A stretch of 64,000 nt of DNA from Holacanthus passer (Eukaryota; Chordata; Actinopteri; Pomacanthidae). Both the position numbers and the translations under genes were made by a program. The stretch spans positions 991,501-1,055,500 of the forward strand of contig JAFREQ010000077.1 in the NCBI GenBank assembly GCA_025331565.1. Direction: 5' to 3'. The notes under the pieces are model-generated. The model was not told the DNA's origin. It did no database searches and saw only the letters and a program-made list of their open reading frames with translations. This document shows, piece after piece, positions 47,541 to 61,099 of this stretch (positions are counted from its first letter, which is position 1; every line of letters starts with the position of its first letter).

Positions 47541-47704
47541 ACTGAAAGGTTATCATCAGTAGTAGATTTCAAGAGGAAGAGTTGAAACCAAACATCCTAA
47601 ACGTCTCAGTCCTTTGGTTCTTGTTAATAATGATAATATAAATACGCTCTTGTTTTGTATTCAAGAATCAAGAAAATCTATTGACAAAATAATTTAATCA
47701 TTCA

Positions 47705-47751
47705 AGAATTTCCCAGTTTGGGACAATAAAGTATATCTATCTATCTATCTA
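47705..47751 (+). repeat. LINE 3' tail with (CTAT)n
   Basis: GAATTTCCCAGTTTGGGACAATAAAG followed by TATCTATCTATCTATCT is the typical 3' terminus of fish non-LTR retrotransposons: a TTCCC..GGGA hairpin, an AATAAAG, then a tetranucleotide tail. Only the tail end is present, suggesting a strongly 5'-truncated insertion. Confidence 0.6.
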
Positions 47752-49182
47752 ATAATTAGCAGTAATAGTAATAGTAAATAATAATAGATTTTAGGTAATT
47801 TATGAAGTAAAAAGTGCAACTGCTTTGTTATTTGGCTTCATTTTCTCTAATGTGAGCACTTGGGTCTTTCCTCTTTTCCATTTTCTTGCTTTCCCTCATT
47901 TTACATCATTGTCAATTGAACCACTGAGTTTTTGGACGGATGCTCAGACTAAACATGTCATTCATTATTCTTCAGGCAGCGGTGGAAGTAAAATTTCTAT
48001 TCCATATTAGATTGCTTTAATAATTTTCTTTATGTAAATCATATTTAATTTGATTCAACTGAAACTCAAAGTTATGACACCTCAGTGAACTTTACCTACA
48101 AACACTTAATCAATCCTCCAAACTGAGCTTTGCCATAAAAGTGTCATCTAACTGACCCAAGACTGCATGTGCCATTTCTATTACATCCCAAGACGACAGC
48201 GTAGCCTCATAGTTTTTTTTAAGTTATCACCTCATCATTACCAAATCCTGCCTTGCTCGTATCTACCAAGACTTTAGAGACGTTTCTTATCTCTGACAGG
48301 CATAAACACACCGTGTGTGTGTGTGTGTGTATATATCCATGCACAGCTAATCTATTTGTGAATTTTTGAAAAACCTCTTTTATTGACAGCTCTGTTTTAA
48401 ACCGCCACTGACTGCTGACTCCTCACTCCTGTAAACCGTCTGGTAGAAGCAGCATTTGATGAACAACATCTGCACCCACATGCCCTCAGATAGATCTGGT
48501 GCAGATCAGCACTCCTCTAGTTCAAACATCATCTGTGTTGCAAAATGTATGCAAACACTATTTAACAGCATCAGGACATCTTGAACCTCAGCTGAGGACA
48601 CACAGCGTTTGAAACCACAGGATGTTTCAGCAGTATGAAGGATTGATGCAGTATTATAGAATCACATAACAAGAGCTTCTGTAGTGAGCCGCCACCCTCA
48701 ATCAGAGAAAAGACACCAGTATCATTAATCTGACTAGATAATCCGTGACCATTCAATGACCTCTTAACTGTGTTGTACATTGCACTGTAAATTGCTGATG
48801 TTTATCTGTGCAGAAACACCGTTAGAGGCCTGGATTTCCCCTTTTTAATGTGTTATCTTCTGTTGTGTCTTTTTTTTTCCCATGACCACCACACATGAAG
48901 CATCATACATACAATGTGTCCTCATGTCTGAGCCTTTGTAGAATCAGCTCTTCCAAACTACATCCCACCTTGTTCCTACTGTTTTGCTTTACGTGCTTTA
49001 AATGCACAGTGTCCTTGAGGGAAAAACACATCTGTCTTGAAAAAGTTTGTTAACACGTTTCAGAGACCATCTGGTGCACTGAGGTGCTCACGCTATGAGA
49101 GATTAAGTTGTATTTGGAGTCTGCGTGCAGTTCCCCCTGATGTCTGCACCATAGTGAAAGAAGAATACTACAACATACTATA

Positions 49183-49330
49183 TATGTGCTGAAACAATTA
49201 GTTGAGTAATACTGACAATAACGTAGATAATCAGTTAGTTGTTTAAAGTTATTCATCAAACAAAAAAGTCAAACGTTTGCCAGCTTTTCTCTGTTTCATT
49301 GAATTGTATGGTAAATTTTTGTTAGGGATC
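49183..49330 (+). repeat. GGGCTGCAACTAA-type dispersed repeat, diverged copy
   Basis: Begins GTGCTGAAACAATTAGTTG, then GATAATCAGTTAGTTG and a short CAAACAAAAAAGTCAAACG segment. It is a weak match to the other copies. Confidence 0.4.
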
Positions 49331-49825
49331 ATTTTGGATATATTGAAATAATTACATTACATTTGGAATAATTACAGCAATTGTTAGGACACACAGCTGA
49401 GTTGCAACTAATACATTCAACAATACTAACGTAAATGATGGACAAGCAGCTGTTCTTTTTTTAGTGATTTTTAAAAAATATTTCTAGCACTGTGTGTAAA
49501 TTCTTAGGCTGTATTTCATGGTGTTGCTGTAGTGGAATGCATTAATATGTATCTCATATTTTGTACATTATGGGGACAAAATAACAAATTTACAATATAA
49601 CAGTCTGAAAGAGCAACAATACAAACTGCACCTTACAAAACACACAGAAATAAAACCAACACCTCTTTGACACAGCAAAGAAAATTAGGAGCTTCAGAAA
49701 GGTTCTCTTCTTAAAAACAAAGCTTGAATACAGCTTCCCTTAATAGTTTGTGCAAGCGTGGAACCAGACACACAAAGGATGGACCCAAATGCAGTTTTGA
49801 TAGAAACATTACAACAAACAGCATA

Positions 49826-49839
49826 CTGCCATCTAGTGG
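49826..49839 (-). promoter_or_regulatory. perfect CTCF core motif, minus orientation
   Basis: On the minus strand it reads CCACTAGATGGCAG, matching CCASYAGRKGGCRS at all 14 positions. Binding is inferred from the motif. Confidence 0.5.
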
Positions 49840-50657
49840 TGACAGCGTGACTTTCAGCCTGATCTATTTTGCTCTCAAAATATCTGACCTCAGCCAAACA
49901 AATTGGATTCATAATGTATGGCTTACATTACACACCGTTTATATCATATCCGAGCCTGTGGACGAAGCCGTGCAGTAAATCTATTCTGTAATATCTGCCG
50001 GCCCTTTTGTGTGACATTGCCAATAAGATGGAGAATTGGTGATATGATGTATGAGTGGCCGAGGTGAATGTATTGTTTTAAGCAGAAGGGCAGCAGCTGC
50101 AGTCACAGAGTTGTGGTGTGGAAAGTGGAAATGTGACCTATTGGTTTAGAGCGGATAAAAACACATCCCCTCCTGACCTTTCCGCTTTATTACCTGCCAT
50201 GATACCTCATAAATTGAGGAGAATACAGTGCTGGTGTCACATCAGGAGAGAGGAGGGAGCAGCAGGGTTGTTTTTTTCTGCTCTTCATTTTTTTTCACAC
50301 TTGATGTTTAAGTCGGTCTGGTTGACTTTATTTTTTGTGACCTTGTAGATCTGTGAGACTCCAATTAAAAAAGCAATAACAATAGAATGATGAAAACATA
50401 TGAATAATGCAATTACATATAATGATTTAACCTTAAGCCTCAAGATGTTGTGAAATATTTAATTACAGAAAATTCAAAGCAGCAAATTATAAAGTAAAAA
50501 CCATATATGAATAAAATATGTATTAGTGTTGCACAAACTGCCGTATTCTAAGTCAGTGTATGAAGGAAACAAAGCTGAACTCTACTCATTAAAGAGGAAG
50601 AAAAAACCCACCTGGTTTGTCAGGGAACTGCTGTTTTAATGGATTTAATTAACTCTG

Positions 50658-50671
50658 GCGCCCTCTGCTGT
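50658..50671 (-). promoter_or_regulatory. CTCF-like motif, minus orientation
   Basis: On the minus strand it reads ACAGCAGAGGGCGC, matching the CTCF core at 13 of 14 positions. It is 0.8 kb from the perfect motif and in the same orientation. Confidence 0.48.
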
Positions 50672-53664
50672 TTAATGAGGCGTCCTACATTAACTACAAG
50701 ACTGAATGAGAATGAGAATGCTTCACTCACTGACCAAACACTGAAAAAACATGAAGAAGAAAACATAGAAAGTTGTAAATTCATTAGTCCTTGGAGCCAT
50801 AATTTGCTTTTTTAGTGATGAAACAATACAAAATATTGCAAACTTTAATAGCTAACTAAACAGGACCAGATTCTAGAACAATCAAAAACAAATATGATGA
50901 GAAGAACTTTAATATGCTAAATAAAAAAACATTATATTTGTCATAAACATTATATGTTTCATAAACTTTACTATTCAACATCATTCTGGTCATTATTATA
51001 AAGGTCAAATACAGAAACAAATACAAAACCTCTCACTAGTCAAAGCCTGTGATCCCATTATATATAATAAATAATTCCATTACAACTTAAATCTAATGTA
51101 GGTTGATAAAATGCACCTCACTGTAAAACGAGGAGCCACAATCTTCCTGCAGACCTGTAGGACATCAATGGTTCACAAGACAAATCTGACTGTTTATGGG
51201 ATGATTAACAGAACAGGAGAGCAGAGAAAAAAAACATATGTTTACGTTTTCAGACTTTCCTTTAATCTTTGTTTTTTCCGGTGAATTACTGGATAATTTT
51301 CCTTCGTCTGGCCCCTTCAAATAAAACAATCTGAGGAGGAAGAATCACTCTTGAGTTGAACTACAAGACATATACAATCTGTGAAGAGGGGTCATGAGTC
51401 AACATAGTCTTGTTTTGGAGGCCTTAAGAAATACAGAAAGTATGCAAAGGTGAAAGTCATGAGTAAAGAAACATCATTTTTGCAGATGATAGCATTAGAC
51501 AGAACTCACCAAACAGCATTAGAGCTCACAGCAGTAAACCACAAACTGTATAAATGACATCAACAGCAACAAAAAAGTGACTACGGAGGATAAATCTGAG
51601 CCACCATAACATCTCCTGCAGAGAGATATAAACCTTCAGCCGTAGTCTACAAGATGCTGCCATTCATCTTCCAGCCAATCCCGACTGTGGGTGTGCACAT
51701 GCATGTGTGTGTAGGTCCTATATGTGTGTGTCTTCCGTTTCATTAATGACAGTATATGGTGACGCCTTCCAGCAGGGATTACCACACCGTGAGCTCTGGC
51801 CCTCCCACGGCGAGCAGTAATGAAGGAGAGCTGTGGGGACTGGAGGCACAGGCGGCGGGTCGCTTTCCACCAGAGTTTACACGGCAGATGACAAATCTGG
51901 ACGTGACTGTCTTACCAGAGATTAAAACTGTCTGAGAGAGACGCACAGAGAGAGTGAGAGAGGGGGCTAGCAGGCTTTATGCACTTCTTCTGGTGACTTG
52001 CTTGTGTAATTTAACAGAAGGATCACAGGCTGAAAGTCCTGGAAATCAGAGGGAAATTATGACAAAATAATTTTCTCAGGTGTCAAATGATGGACACTGA
52101 ACTAGAAGACAAACCTGCACCTAAAGCTGAGCAGCTCATATAGCCTCTACCTTCGTAACTCAAATCTTATGTATCAATTTCATTGTTTTATCAACAAAAA
52201 ATTATATAAAAAGAGACAATCCAGTGTTGGAAATTTGAATTGTTTATTGGTTCAGGTCCTGTCTGTCATAGAAATGTCATTTGGTTCAAATGTTTTTGAG
52301 AGATCAAGACACAACACATGAAGTTCTTTATTAACATGATAATCATCATCAGGATAATGTTTCACAGGCAGATACAGGATTGGATATCACTTGAACAGGT
52401 CGAGGATGAGTCAATAATTGTTCACCAGATTTAGTAATCATGGGTTTCAGATCAAAACTAGGTCCATGTCTCATCTGGATCTTGTTCCTCAGCAGATACC
52501 CAACAAATACTGATGGCAAAAATGAAAACTTGATTTATCATCAGCATTGATAGAATAAGATGTGAGATCTTGCTTTTCACTGCAAATGCCTGCAATTAGC
52601 AATCAGACATTGGTGTTTTCATTGTGCAGTTGCTGTTGACATAGAAATCTCATTGTAGGTTGTGTGTGACTTTATCTTAAAGGACTAATCTGCATTTTTC
52701 ACTTTGGTGACATCTTTGACGCCAACTAATTCTCCCTGTTGTGGTTTTGAATATAATCTACCCAGAGATCTTCTGGGAAGCAAACAGGGAGTCAAACTGA
52801 GTTTCCTTGGATTTTCTGTTGTTACTGTCTGAGTTGCTGTAGGTGGGATTGTTTCTTTATTCGGTTCAAACATGGTGGGTAGAGCCGGTCACGGTCACGG
52901 CCCAGTTCTGCTTCCACTTATGCTTCATTCAAAACCATTTTAAAACAGAACATACATCACTTCGTCCACTTGAACAGGATTTCTCAAGAACTGACTGTTT
53001 AGAAGAACAACTATAATAATCAACTGACTATAGGTTGAATCATTTTTGTGTTGCACCATCTGATAAAAGTCTAATAAAATTTCTGACATTATTCTTAAAA
53101 TGTTCCTCGCCATCACCTTAACTTTAACCGTTAAAGGTAGACTGAGAATCCAGCGGCTCCGCTCCCCTCCAGGTCTCTGCGGATGTTCAGATCCTGTGGA
53201 GATCAGGCAGAGAGAGCAGATCTTAGAAAGATCAATACTCCTTAGTGGATTTCCTATATCAACCACACTGAAATCCTACCATCTGTGACATATAGGTTGA
53301 GCGTATAAGTCGCTGCTGGGTGGGATCCAATCCAATAAGTCCCTCTCCACACCGTCTGTTCTTGTTGGGTTGGAAATGCTGTAGGCTGGGAGAGGTGGAT
53401 GAGTGGAGCCACCAGGTACACCAGGTGGAGCGTTCCCTCTTTTTTCTCACCGCTTCCCTGTTTATTTCACTGTTCACTGCTGTTCGTTGAATTCATTCAT
53501 GGAGGTTATTTGTCATCTTATTTCACACACATACAGAAATACTTTATACTTACACTCACTCAACAATCATGAAGGTGTTTGCTGTGTATGTGGTTGTGTG
53601 ATCAGTCATCAGTTCCAGGATGTTGCCTCCTTCAGAATCAAAGAATCAAAACCAGCTATTATTT

Positions 53665-54135
53665 AAAGGAGTAGTTCAACATTTCACCGTGCTTATTTGC
53701 TTTCTTATACTCTCTCGCAACCAGTTGTCTTATATTAGCTTAGCATAAGTACTGCAGTCATTTGGAAATAACTCATCTTGCTCTGTGCAAAGGTAACAAA
53801 CATCCACTTGTCTGCACATCTAAAACTTACTCTGACATCTTATCATCATGTTTGTTCAATAGCTGTAACTATTTCTTGTCCAGGTGCAGTGACGTCCTGG
53901 AGTCTGAAGTTATTCCACCTGGACAAGAAGTAGTCCCACTGTGTAATATTATATTTTGTCATTCTTAAACTTTTATGTATGTAAGGACTAAACACAGAAG
54001 ATATAATGTGTTTACAGGAGCTTCAAGGTGAATTTCATTTTGGGCAGAGCCTGGCTAGCAGTTTCCCTCTGTTTCCAGTCTTTGTGCTAAGCTAACTGGC
54101 AGCTGGTTGTTCAGATGTGGAAGTGGCAAGAATTG
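53665..54135 (+). repeat. degenerate teleost repeat (AAAGGAATAGTT..GACATTTTGG type)
   Basis: Opens AAAGGAGTAGTTCAACATTTC, then TTTGCTTTCTTATACTCTCTCG, TTAGCTTAGCATAAGTACTG, GCTCTGTGCAAAGGTAACAAA, a CAGTGACGTCCTGGAG box and GTCTTTGTGCTAAGCTAACTGGCAGCTGG. This module order is that of a very abundant percomorph repeat. It is diverged and non-coding. Confidence 0.7.
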
Positions 54136-57100
54136 AATTCCCAAAATGTCACCAGTTAAAAACTATTTCTTTAACTTCCTGACTTAAAAAGAAAAGAAAA
54201 CAGAATGTGCATCCTAGTATGTTAGTTTACAAAAGAATAATATTTTTTCACAGTATTTGTTTTTGTGTTTTTTGAACTACAGAGATTTCTTTTGTCAAAC
54301 TGGACATTCATGAAAAAAAAAATGGATGAATGACACTTATTTCAGTGCATCTATAAAAAAACACAAGCATGAAGGAAACAATGTGCAAATTTTTAAATTC
54401 TAACTTGATAAATGCCATAATAATACAAAACAATTGCAATAAAGCAATAACACAAAAATGGAAAATCTCTAAAACATAAATGTGCACAGGGAATAAATCA
54501 ACTGAGAAATGAAAACATCAATCAATATTTATGTTACCAGCTCAAACAATGATGATACAAACATGTTTGTTTACATCTGTCTCTATATGATAGTTGTTGT
54601 TTCAAACAGCTGCTCCTCAACAAAATGAAACGTGTAGAATTGTTGACCACTGGGTTTGTGTAGAAAAGTGAATGTCAGAAATTACATTAAAAAAAGCTCT
54701 ATATTTTACACCAGGGAAAAATGGAACGAGCAACATCTGGATTTAATAAGCGAGCAATCCAAAGAAATACTTTTACAAGGCGTAAACATTTTACACTTCA
54801 GCCAACACCAGAGCGACTGACAGTGACTCCACAGGCAGGGCTTGTCAGTGTATCATGGATGCACGGCTGTGAGTTATAGGCCGGTGGAAGCAGTGGACAA
54901 AAACCTGTTGATCTCAAACCAACACAATGAGTTATCATTTCATTTATTTTTAAGGCACAATGTGTAATTTCAATGTTGCTGCTTGTGTCTGCAGTCCAGA
55001 ACAGCAAAAGTGTGTTTGGTGCAAACGTCCAATAAAGTGCAGATTCAGTGATTTAGTGAGCTGCTGTTGGCCAAATTTTAAAATGTACTTCCAGCGACGG
55101 CTTTAACAGACGACAGCAGACTGCTCGAATGCAGTGTGACAAAAAGGCTACAGTGAAATCTTAGAAAATCTGGACGATTTATCTCTGAAGGAGAGGGCAC
55201 AGAGTTACAGTCATTTTATACACAAGACACAATCTAACATTTTAAACACCCCAAGATAATGTTTCTTCAGTTTTCTGCAGTGATGATAGTGAACTGGATT
55301 TTTTATAGAGATTTTTAAAGCTAATTTGCAGAAAGACTGAAGCATCTTGTCCCCAAGATATAAAACAATATTGTGAAAATATTTGGCTGCATATATAGAA
55401 CTTTTTAACTTGTGTAATCTTCGGTAAGCTGTAACCTTTTGATTGTTTTTGTCTTCTTAATGTGAAATCCTAAAAGCTCTTGAGGGTGTAAAAGATAGTT
55501 TGAGATATAGTTAAGAGGTGTAAAATTAAATATAGCTGCTATTTCCCTTTCAATATTTTGCAAATGTAACATCACTACTTTCTACAGAAACTGGTTCTAG
55601 GACAGGAAATAAACACTGGGAATAACTTTGATTTAAAATTCAGTATCATCATCAGTTAAATGCAGTCTTGTTGGGTTCAGAAGGTCAGAAACAAACAGCT
55701 TCCTTTGAATAAAATATAATGCAGCAGCACTGGACTGTATCTGAAGTTCACTGCACTGAATGTGATATGCAGCCAGATTATTATGAACTTGTAAATGCTG
55801 GACAGGATCATTTGCTTTAATCATTAAAATACATCCTAATATTTTGACATAGCATTTAACTGCTGACATCATTTTACATTAACAATTCAGGGTATAATTT
55901 AAATCTTGTGCCCGTAATTCTTCCTTTTCTCCCCATAACTGCTCCACGTTAAAGCACAGAGGTTTTCTTGAGGAAACGCTGATTACTGACGTCTAGCTGT
56001 GAACTGAAAGTGGCATTAGGGGGATAAATGATGTAAAGCTTCTCTCTAAGTGGTCCTCTCCATAATGTTGTGCATTTTGTGCATGTTTGTACAGCTGGAT
56101 AGGCAAAATGTAAGGTTTGACATTTACTCTGCAAGCTCAAACTCACACTTTAAACCATAATGCACTGAAGTGCCCACATTGTTTGTATGTTTTTGCATTG
56201 AGGCTGGTGAAGAAACCTCATAAGTGAAACATTGAATTAAAGAAAAGTTGGAAACCTTTCCACAGTTTGGTATCTGATCTTTAATTTTTAGATTGATTTT
56301 TTTAGATGGATTTCACTCAGGCCACTAAACTGACATGAACCCATATGAGCATGAGGCCGACAACAGACACTTTGACAACCTCCACAGCATTTTCTAATTC
56401 ACCCTGCGTGTGAAGGGAAAATTGTATTGTACGACACGAAATGAGAAAAAACACTAAAACAAACAAAAGAGCTCAGGTGTAATTTTCTATCTGAAGCTGG
56501 AGCCTGGGAAACTATTCTGCCAGGCTGCTCATCAGACGCAGACTCCGGGTGGCTGACAGCGGCGAACAGAGGTAAACGTCAATTAAGACGTTACAGTAGA
56601 TGACAGGCCTAAAGAAAACAGTGCTGAGAGATGCCATCTGGGGCAGACTGTGTAAACTGAAGGTGTCTGAACACGATGCTTCAGATAAGGCTAAAATGTT
56701 AGCAGCTTTAGACTTGTCAGGTTAACATGAAGAGGCATGAGGAAGACTTTAGGTAGCTCTGGTGCCTGCAGGCTCCCTGTTTGTGTATTAGATGTATTTT
56801 CTCTGCACATTTTGTTTTTTGATTTCAGAAAATGCAACAATTTTTGTACTAAAACTCTTACAGATGGTGTGTATGGGATGTGTCATGTGGCCAACATGTA
56901 GACGTTTCTTGCATCTTGGTAGGTCGACTAGCCTTAATGCTAACTAATGCTACATGAATGGCATTTTTATCCAGTTAGTTTGAGCTCTTCTTCTGCAGTA
57001 GCTACCTCATGCAAACACTTTTTTGGACTCATTGCCTTTTCACTGCTCTTGTATCTGTATTATTTTGTCTAATTAGGAACCTCAGAGAGCAAAATGGCTT

Positions 57101-57961
57101 TAGGACACCTCAAACATTTACATTTCAGCTCTTCAGCACGAGCTCCAGATCCTGACCTGCGATGGGTAATGTAATGTGCTCTGACATATACAACAAGCTG
57201 ACAGGTAAACTACATTCTCAAAGATTTATGTTTCCTCCATCAAATAAATTCATGAGTCTCTCCTGATGGATCATCTTTTTTTTTCCACCACTATTTCAAG
57301 GTCCATGAGAGCCGTGCTACTGATCTCTTCAGCATGCTTAATGTGTAGAAATTGATTTGGAGAGAAAACATCTCAGATGTTAGTTTTGTTTTCATCCTTC
57401 TTTAATAGAACTTCAGAGAGCAGGAAGTGTGTGCGTCATGAAATTCGCCCTGGTTATCTGCTTTCACACGCTCTGGCCAGCCGCCTGCCCTCAAACAGCA
57501 CCAAGCCCCCACTGTGAGAGGGGCGGACACACAACTTACACGCACTCATACGCACGCATGAGGAGCCACACGCAAGATGCACGACACACAGCCAACATGC
57601 ATGTAACAGACAGCAGCGGTGAGCAGGTTTGCGTGTCTTTGTGCAGCCATTCTCTAGCATGCAGCCATAAATGAACACCAGCCAGTCAATATTTTCACAC
57701 AAAGCAGACTTTTAAATCAAAGCCAGAGGCAAAGACATTTACATTTTTCATTTTGCGAAGTACAAACAAATGTGAATGTTGCTGCAGTGAATCAAAAGCC
57801 AATTCTACAATTTCTCTTTGATAGTTTTGCTGAAAAAAGTCGACCAGGTCAGATGAATTTGAAGTCACTTTGAGGGCTTCAGAGTTCAGCTGAGATGGAC
57901 GGCCGTGCGTCTTGTTATGGAGAACTTCTCCTCGGGCCTTAGGTGAGGGTGAGAATGTGTG

Positions 57962-57980
57962 AGGTCACACCGTGTGACCT
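57962..57980. promoter_or_regulatory. 19-bp palindrome of AGGTCA half-sites
   Basis: AGGTCACACCGTGTGACCT is a perfect inverted repeat around one central base: two AGGTCA half-sites facing each other with a 7-bp spacer. An ATTGG (CCAAT) motif lies 23 bp downstream at 58003-58007. It may be a nuclear-receptor site within a regulatory element; no gene start is evident next to it. Confidence 0.35.
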
Positions 57981-60900
57981 TTAGCTGGAGCCGCTGGGCC
58001 GCCATTGGTCCAGAGCCAAACCCCCAAAACCCTCAACCTCCCACCTCCCCCAAGACACACAGCAGCCCTCTCTGCTGCCTGATCGCTGTTCTTGTGGGCA
58101 AAGTGCTGAGACTATAGATGTGTGTCTGTGGGTCGACTGTCGACTTTTCTGTGGATGTTATACTACATTTATTATGAAACACATATATAAAGCACATTTT
58201 ATTTCAGGTGGCCACAGCAGCCTGAAATAAAACACCTCACTGAATAATGTGTGTGTGTGTGTGTGTTAGCATGGCTACAAGTGTATGCAAGTATATTGTA
58301 TGTGTTGTTTAAAGAAAGGTGCATGAGTATTTATTGTTACTATTATTATCTACTATATTTGCATGTTTTTTTGAGACATGAATGAATGAACAAATTTCCC
58401 CCCAAAGCAATAAAATCTCATAGATACAAATTTTCTTTTAACAACCTGCAATTGACTGAATTCTCCCCTTCAAATTTAAGTCGTGACCATTGAATTTCAA
58501 AAAGCCTCTTGGCTCCAGCATCAATGTCCTGCTGTGATTTAATTTGAGCCTGTTGCATCACATCCCACTTCAAAAATAAACTATTGATCAGAACCACCTT
58601 GCAAGCTCAGAAACATCTGAAATCTGTGTTCATTCACTTCACCCATATCCCACAGCTCCCACACTCTCTGCTACACCTTATTAGATAAAAAACAACACAA
58701 GCAAAAAAAAATGCACTAATTTAAATAAAATGCATGTTTGGTTTCCTCTGTTGTTTAAAGAAATGAGTAAATGCTTGAGTTGCATATTTTTGATGATAAA
58801 GCAAAAACAATATATATATATATAATAGAAATTAATATCCACTTCTAACTAATATATTTACCATTTATTACATGCAATAAATAACTGCACACTTTCTCAG
58901 CATTGCTAAAAAAAAAATGTCTTGCACTAGTTTTTTTTTTTTTAAAATGCACTCATCACTCTCATTCATATTCTTGGAGTCTCTTGGTTTTAAAGGCCGC
59001 ACAAACACAAGCGAAGCAACTTGTGACAAAAATCTTGTTTTTCAGTCAAACACAATATCCAGCCTTCATTAGCGTGTAATTAGAAAACTGCCTGATTTAT
59101 CTCATGCATCATTATTATCAAACCATCTCTTCCAAAGCCGCCGCTGCGTGACTCTGGAGAGACGGTTAATTATTTAGATTGCAGGTGTAACCATACATGT
59201 TTGGATATTTGCACTTGCTCGCCTTTTTATTTGAATCCCCCAGTGGAGCTGTGTTACTTCTCTCTGGATCCTTTCTAATCAGCTGGCGGAACAAATCTCA
59301 CATTAAGATGGACTAGTGCGCTTTTATGTGTCCGGAAACTGAAGCAGGACAAACATGAATTTAGTCGAGGTTGATAATTGTGTCTTTGGTGCAACATGAA
59401 CTACAGGAAAAAAAAAGTGTATCTCTCAGGTGATGTTCTGCATGATTATGTTTGTGAAGCATGCATTTTTTTTTTACTTTAAAATGAGTTTGGTTTGATG
59501 CATAAATGACTCTGCAGGGTCTGGATTTAGAATATAAATTTGAGCTAAAACGTGAGCGGAATATAAGGAGCCACTGCGCAAAAAAAGGAGCATATTTTAA
59601 GAAGTATTTTAAGAAATGTCTCTGTAATTAAACATGAATGAACATGCAGCTAAAATGCACATGTTGTTTTTTTTCCATTGAAGCTTTGATAAGTTCTTAC
59701 CTTGTGCAGGCTGGAGAGGCTGGAGGAGGCTGGAGAGGAGGCTGGAGCTTCTGCAGTCCTGTGCGTCCTTTCAGCCAAATGAACCCACTGCAGCCTCTTC
59801 TCTTCAGGTCATCCCTTGCTCGCATGTTGATTGTGTGGATGTGTATTGAAGCTGCAGACTTGCGTATTCGCCTCTGCAGCAGCCGAAGCTTATCCACCAC
59901 CCCCCCCTCCCTGTCAGCTGATTATTGCTCCATCAAAAGGTGACACTTGACTTGTGCAACAAAAAGTTTTTTTTTTTTTTTTTTAAAAGAGCAAAATCTA
60001 CCAGTGGAGGATGCAGCTCAGACAATCATGCATTCATGAGTGTAAGAAGAGGAAAAACGCTTCTCTTGCGTTTGTTATTTTGCATCTTTTGTAAAAACAA
60101 CACTTGGGCTTAATGTGATTTATTTCTCCTCATAATAATCCCCCCTGGAGAGATGACCTCCAGCAGCATGATCCTAAATCAGCTCTTTCATCACCACATT
60201 TGCTTCATTTTTTACTGATGAGTGATTTAATAGAATTGAGCGCAAACAACTCTCTTGATCAACATTTTGAGGGTGAAAAAAAAATCCCCAAACTCTCCCT
60301 CCTCATCCGTCTCGTTCCTGCGGGGACTCTCGCGGTCTCTCCTCCCCGGGTGTCTCCTCTCAGCCCCGCCGCCCTACAGCCTCTCGTCCCCCGCCTCCTC
60401 CTGCAGCCAGCCCCGGCCCACATACCTCTGTATCTCTCTGTGTGCACGCTTTGTTTGCTCAAGCTTGTGAATCATAGTTTCCCCTCAGACCGTCGCTTTG
60501 TTTTGCTTTGGCGGCGTTTACGCACAATTACGCACGACTCCAAAAAAAAAGAAAAGAAAAAAAAAGTGCCAAGTCACAGAAGGAAACAAAGCAAAGGCAA
60601 ACAGAGGTGAATCAGAGTGGCTGCAGGAAGGTGTCCCAAAAAAAATGCTTTAAAAATAAAAAAAAAACACTTTAAATTTGCATCTTATAAATAAAGCCAA
60701 CAAATGCACCAGCAAAATATGAATTTGCAATAATTTGCTTTTATCCAATTAAAGCTCGAATCAAATCATTCAATTCTGAGGAGCTCTCGCCTTTTTCTGG
60801 CTTCAGAGAAAACACAAGCCCTAATGGAGTGTTGTCACTGTTGTGTGGTCCAACTCCTGTTTGTTGATTCCCGTGTTATTTCAAGCACCAGTGACCGCAG

Positions 60901-61099
60901 CCGAGGCCTCTTGGCTGAGCAGGCAGACATGCATTCAGCACTTAATCTGCCGGAGCATCTCGCTGCTATGTGTATTGGAGCAGCCCATTGTTTTCCTCTA
61001 TAGATTAGAGGCACAAGCAGCTCACACAATCGAAAGGCTATAGACAGACTGTCATTGCTTTACACTCCACTAACAGACTACCAACACAAAGATTCAATA

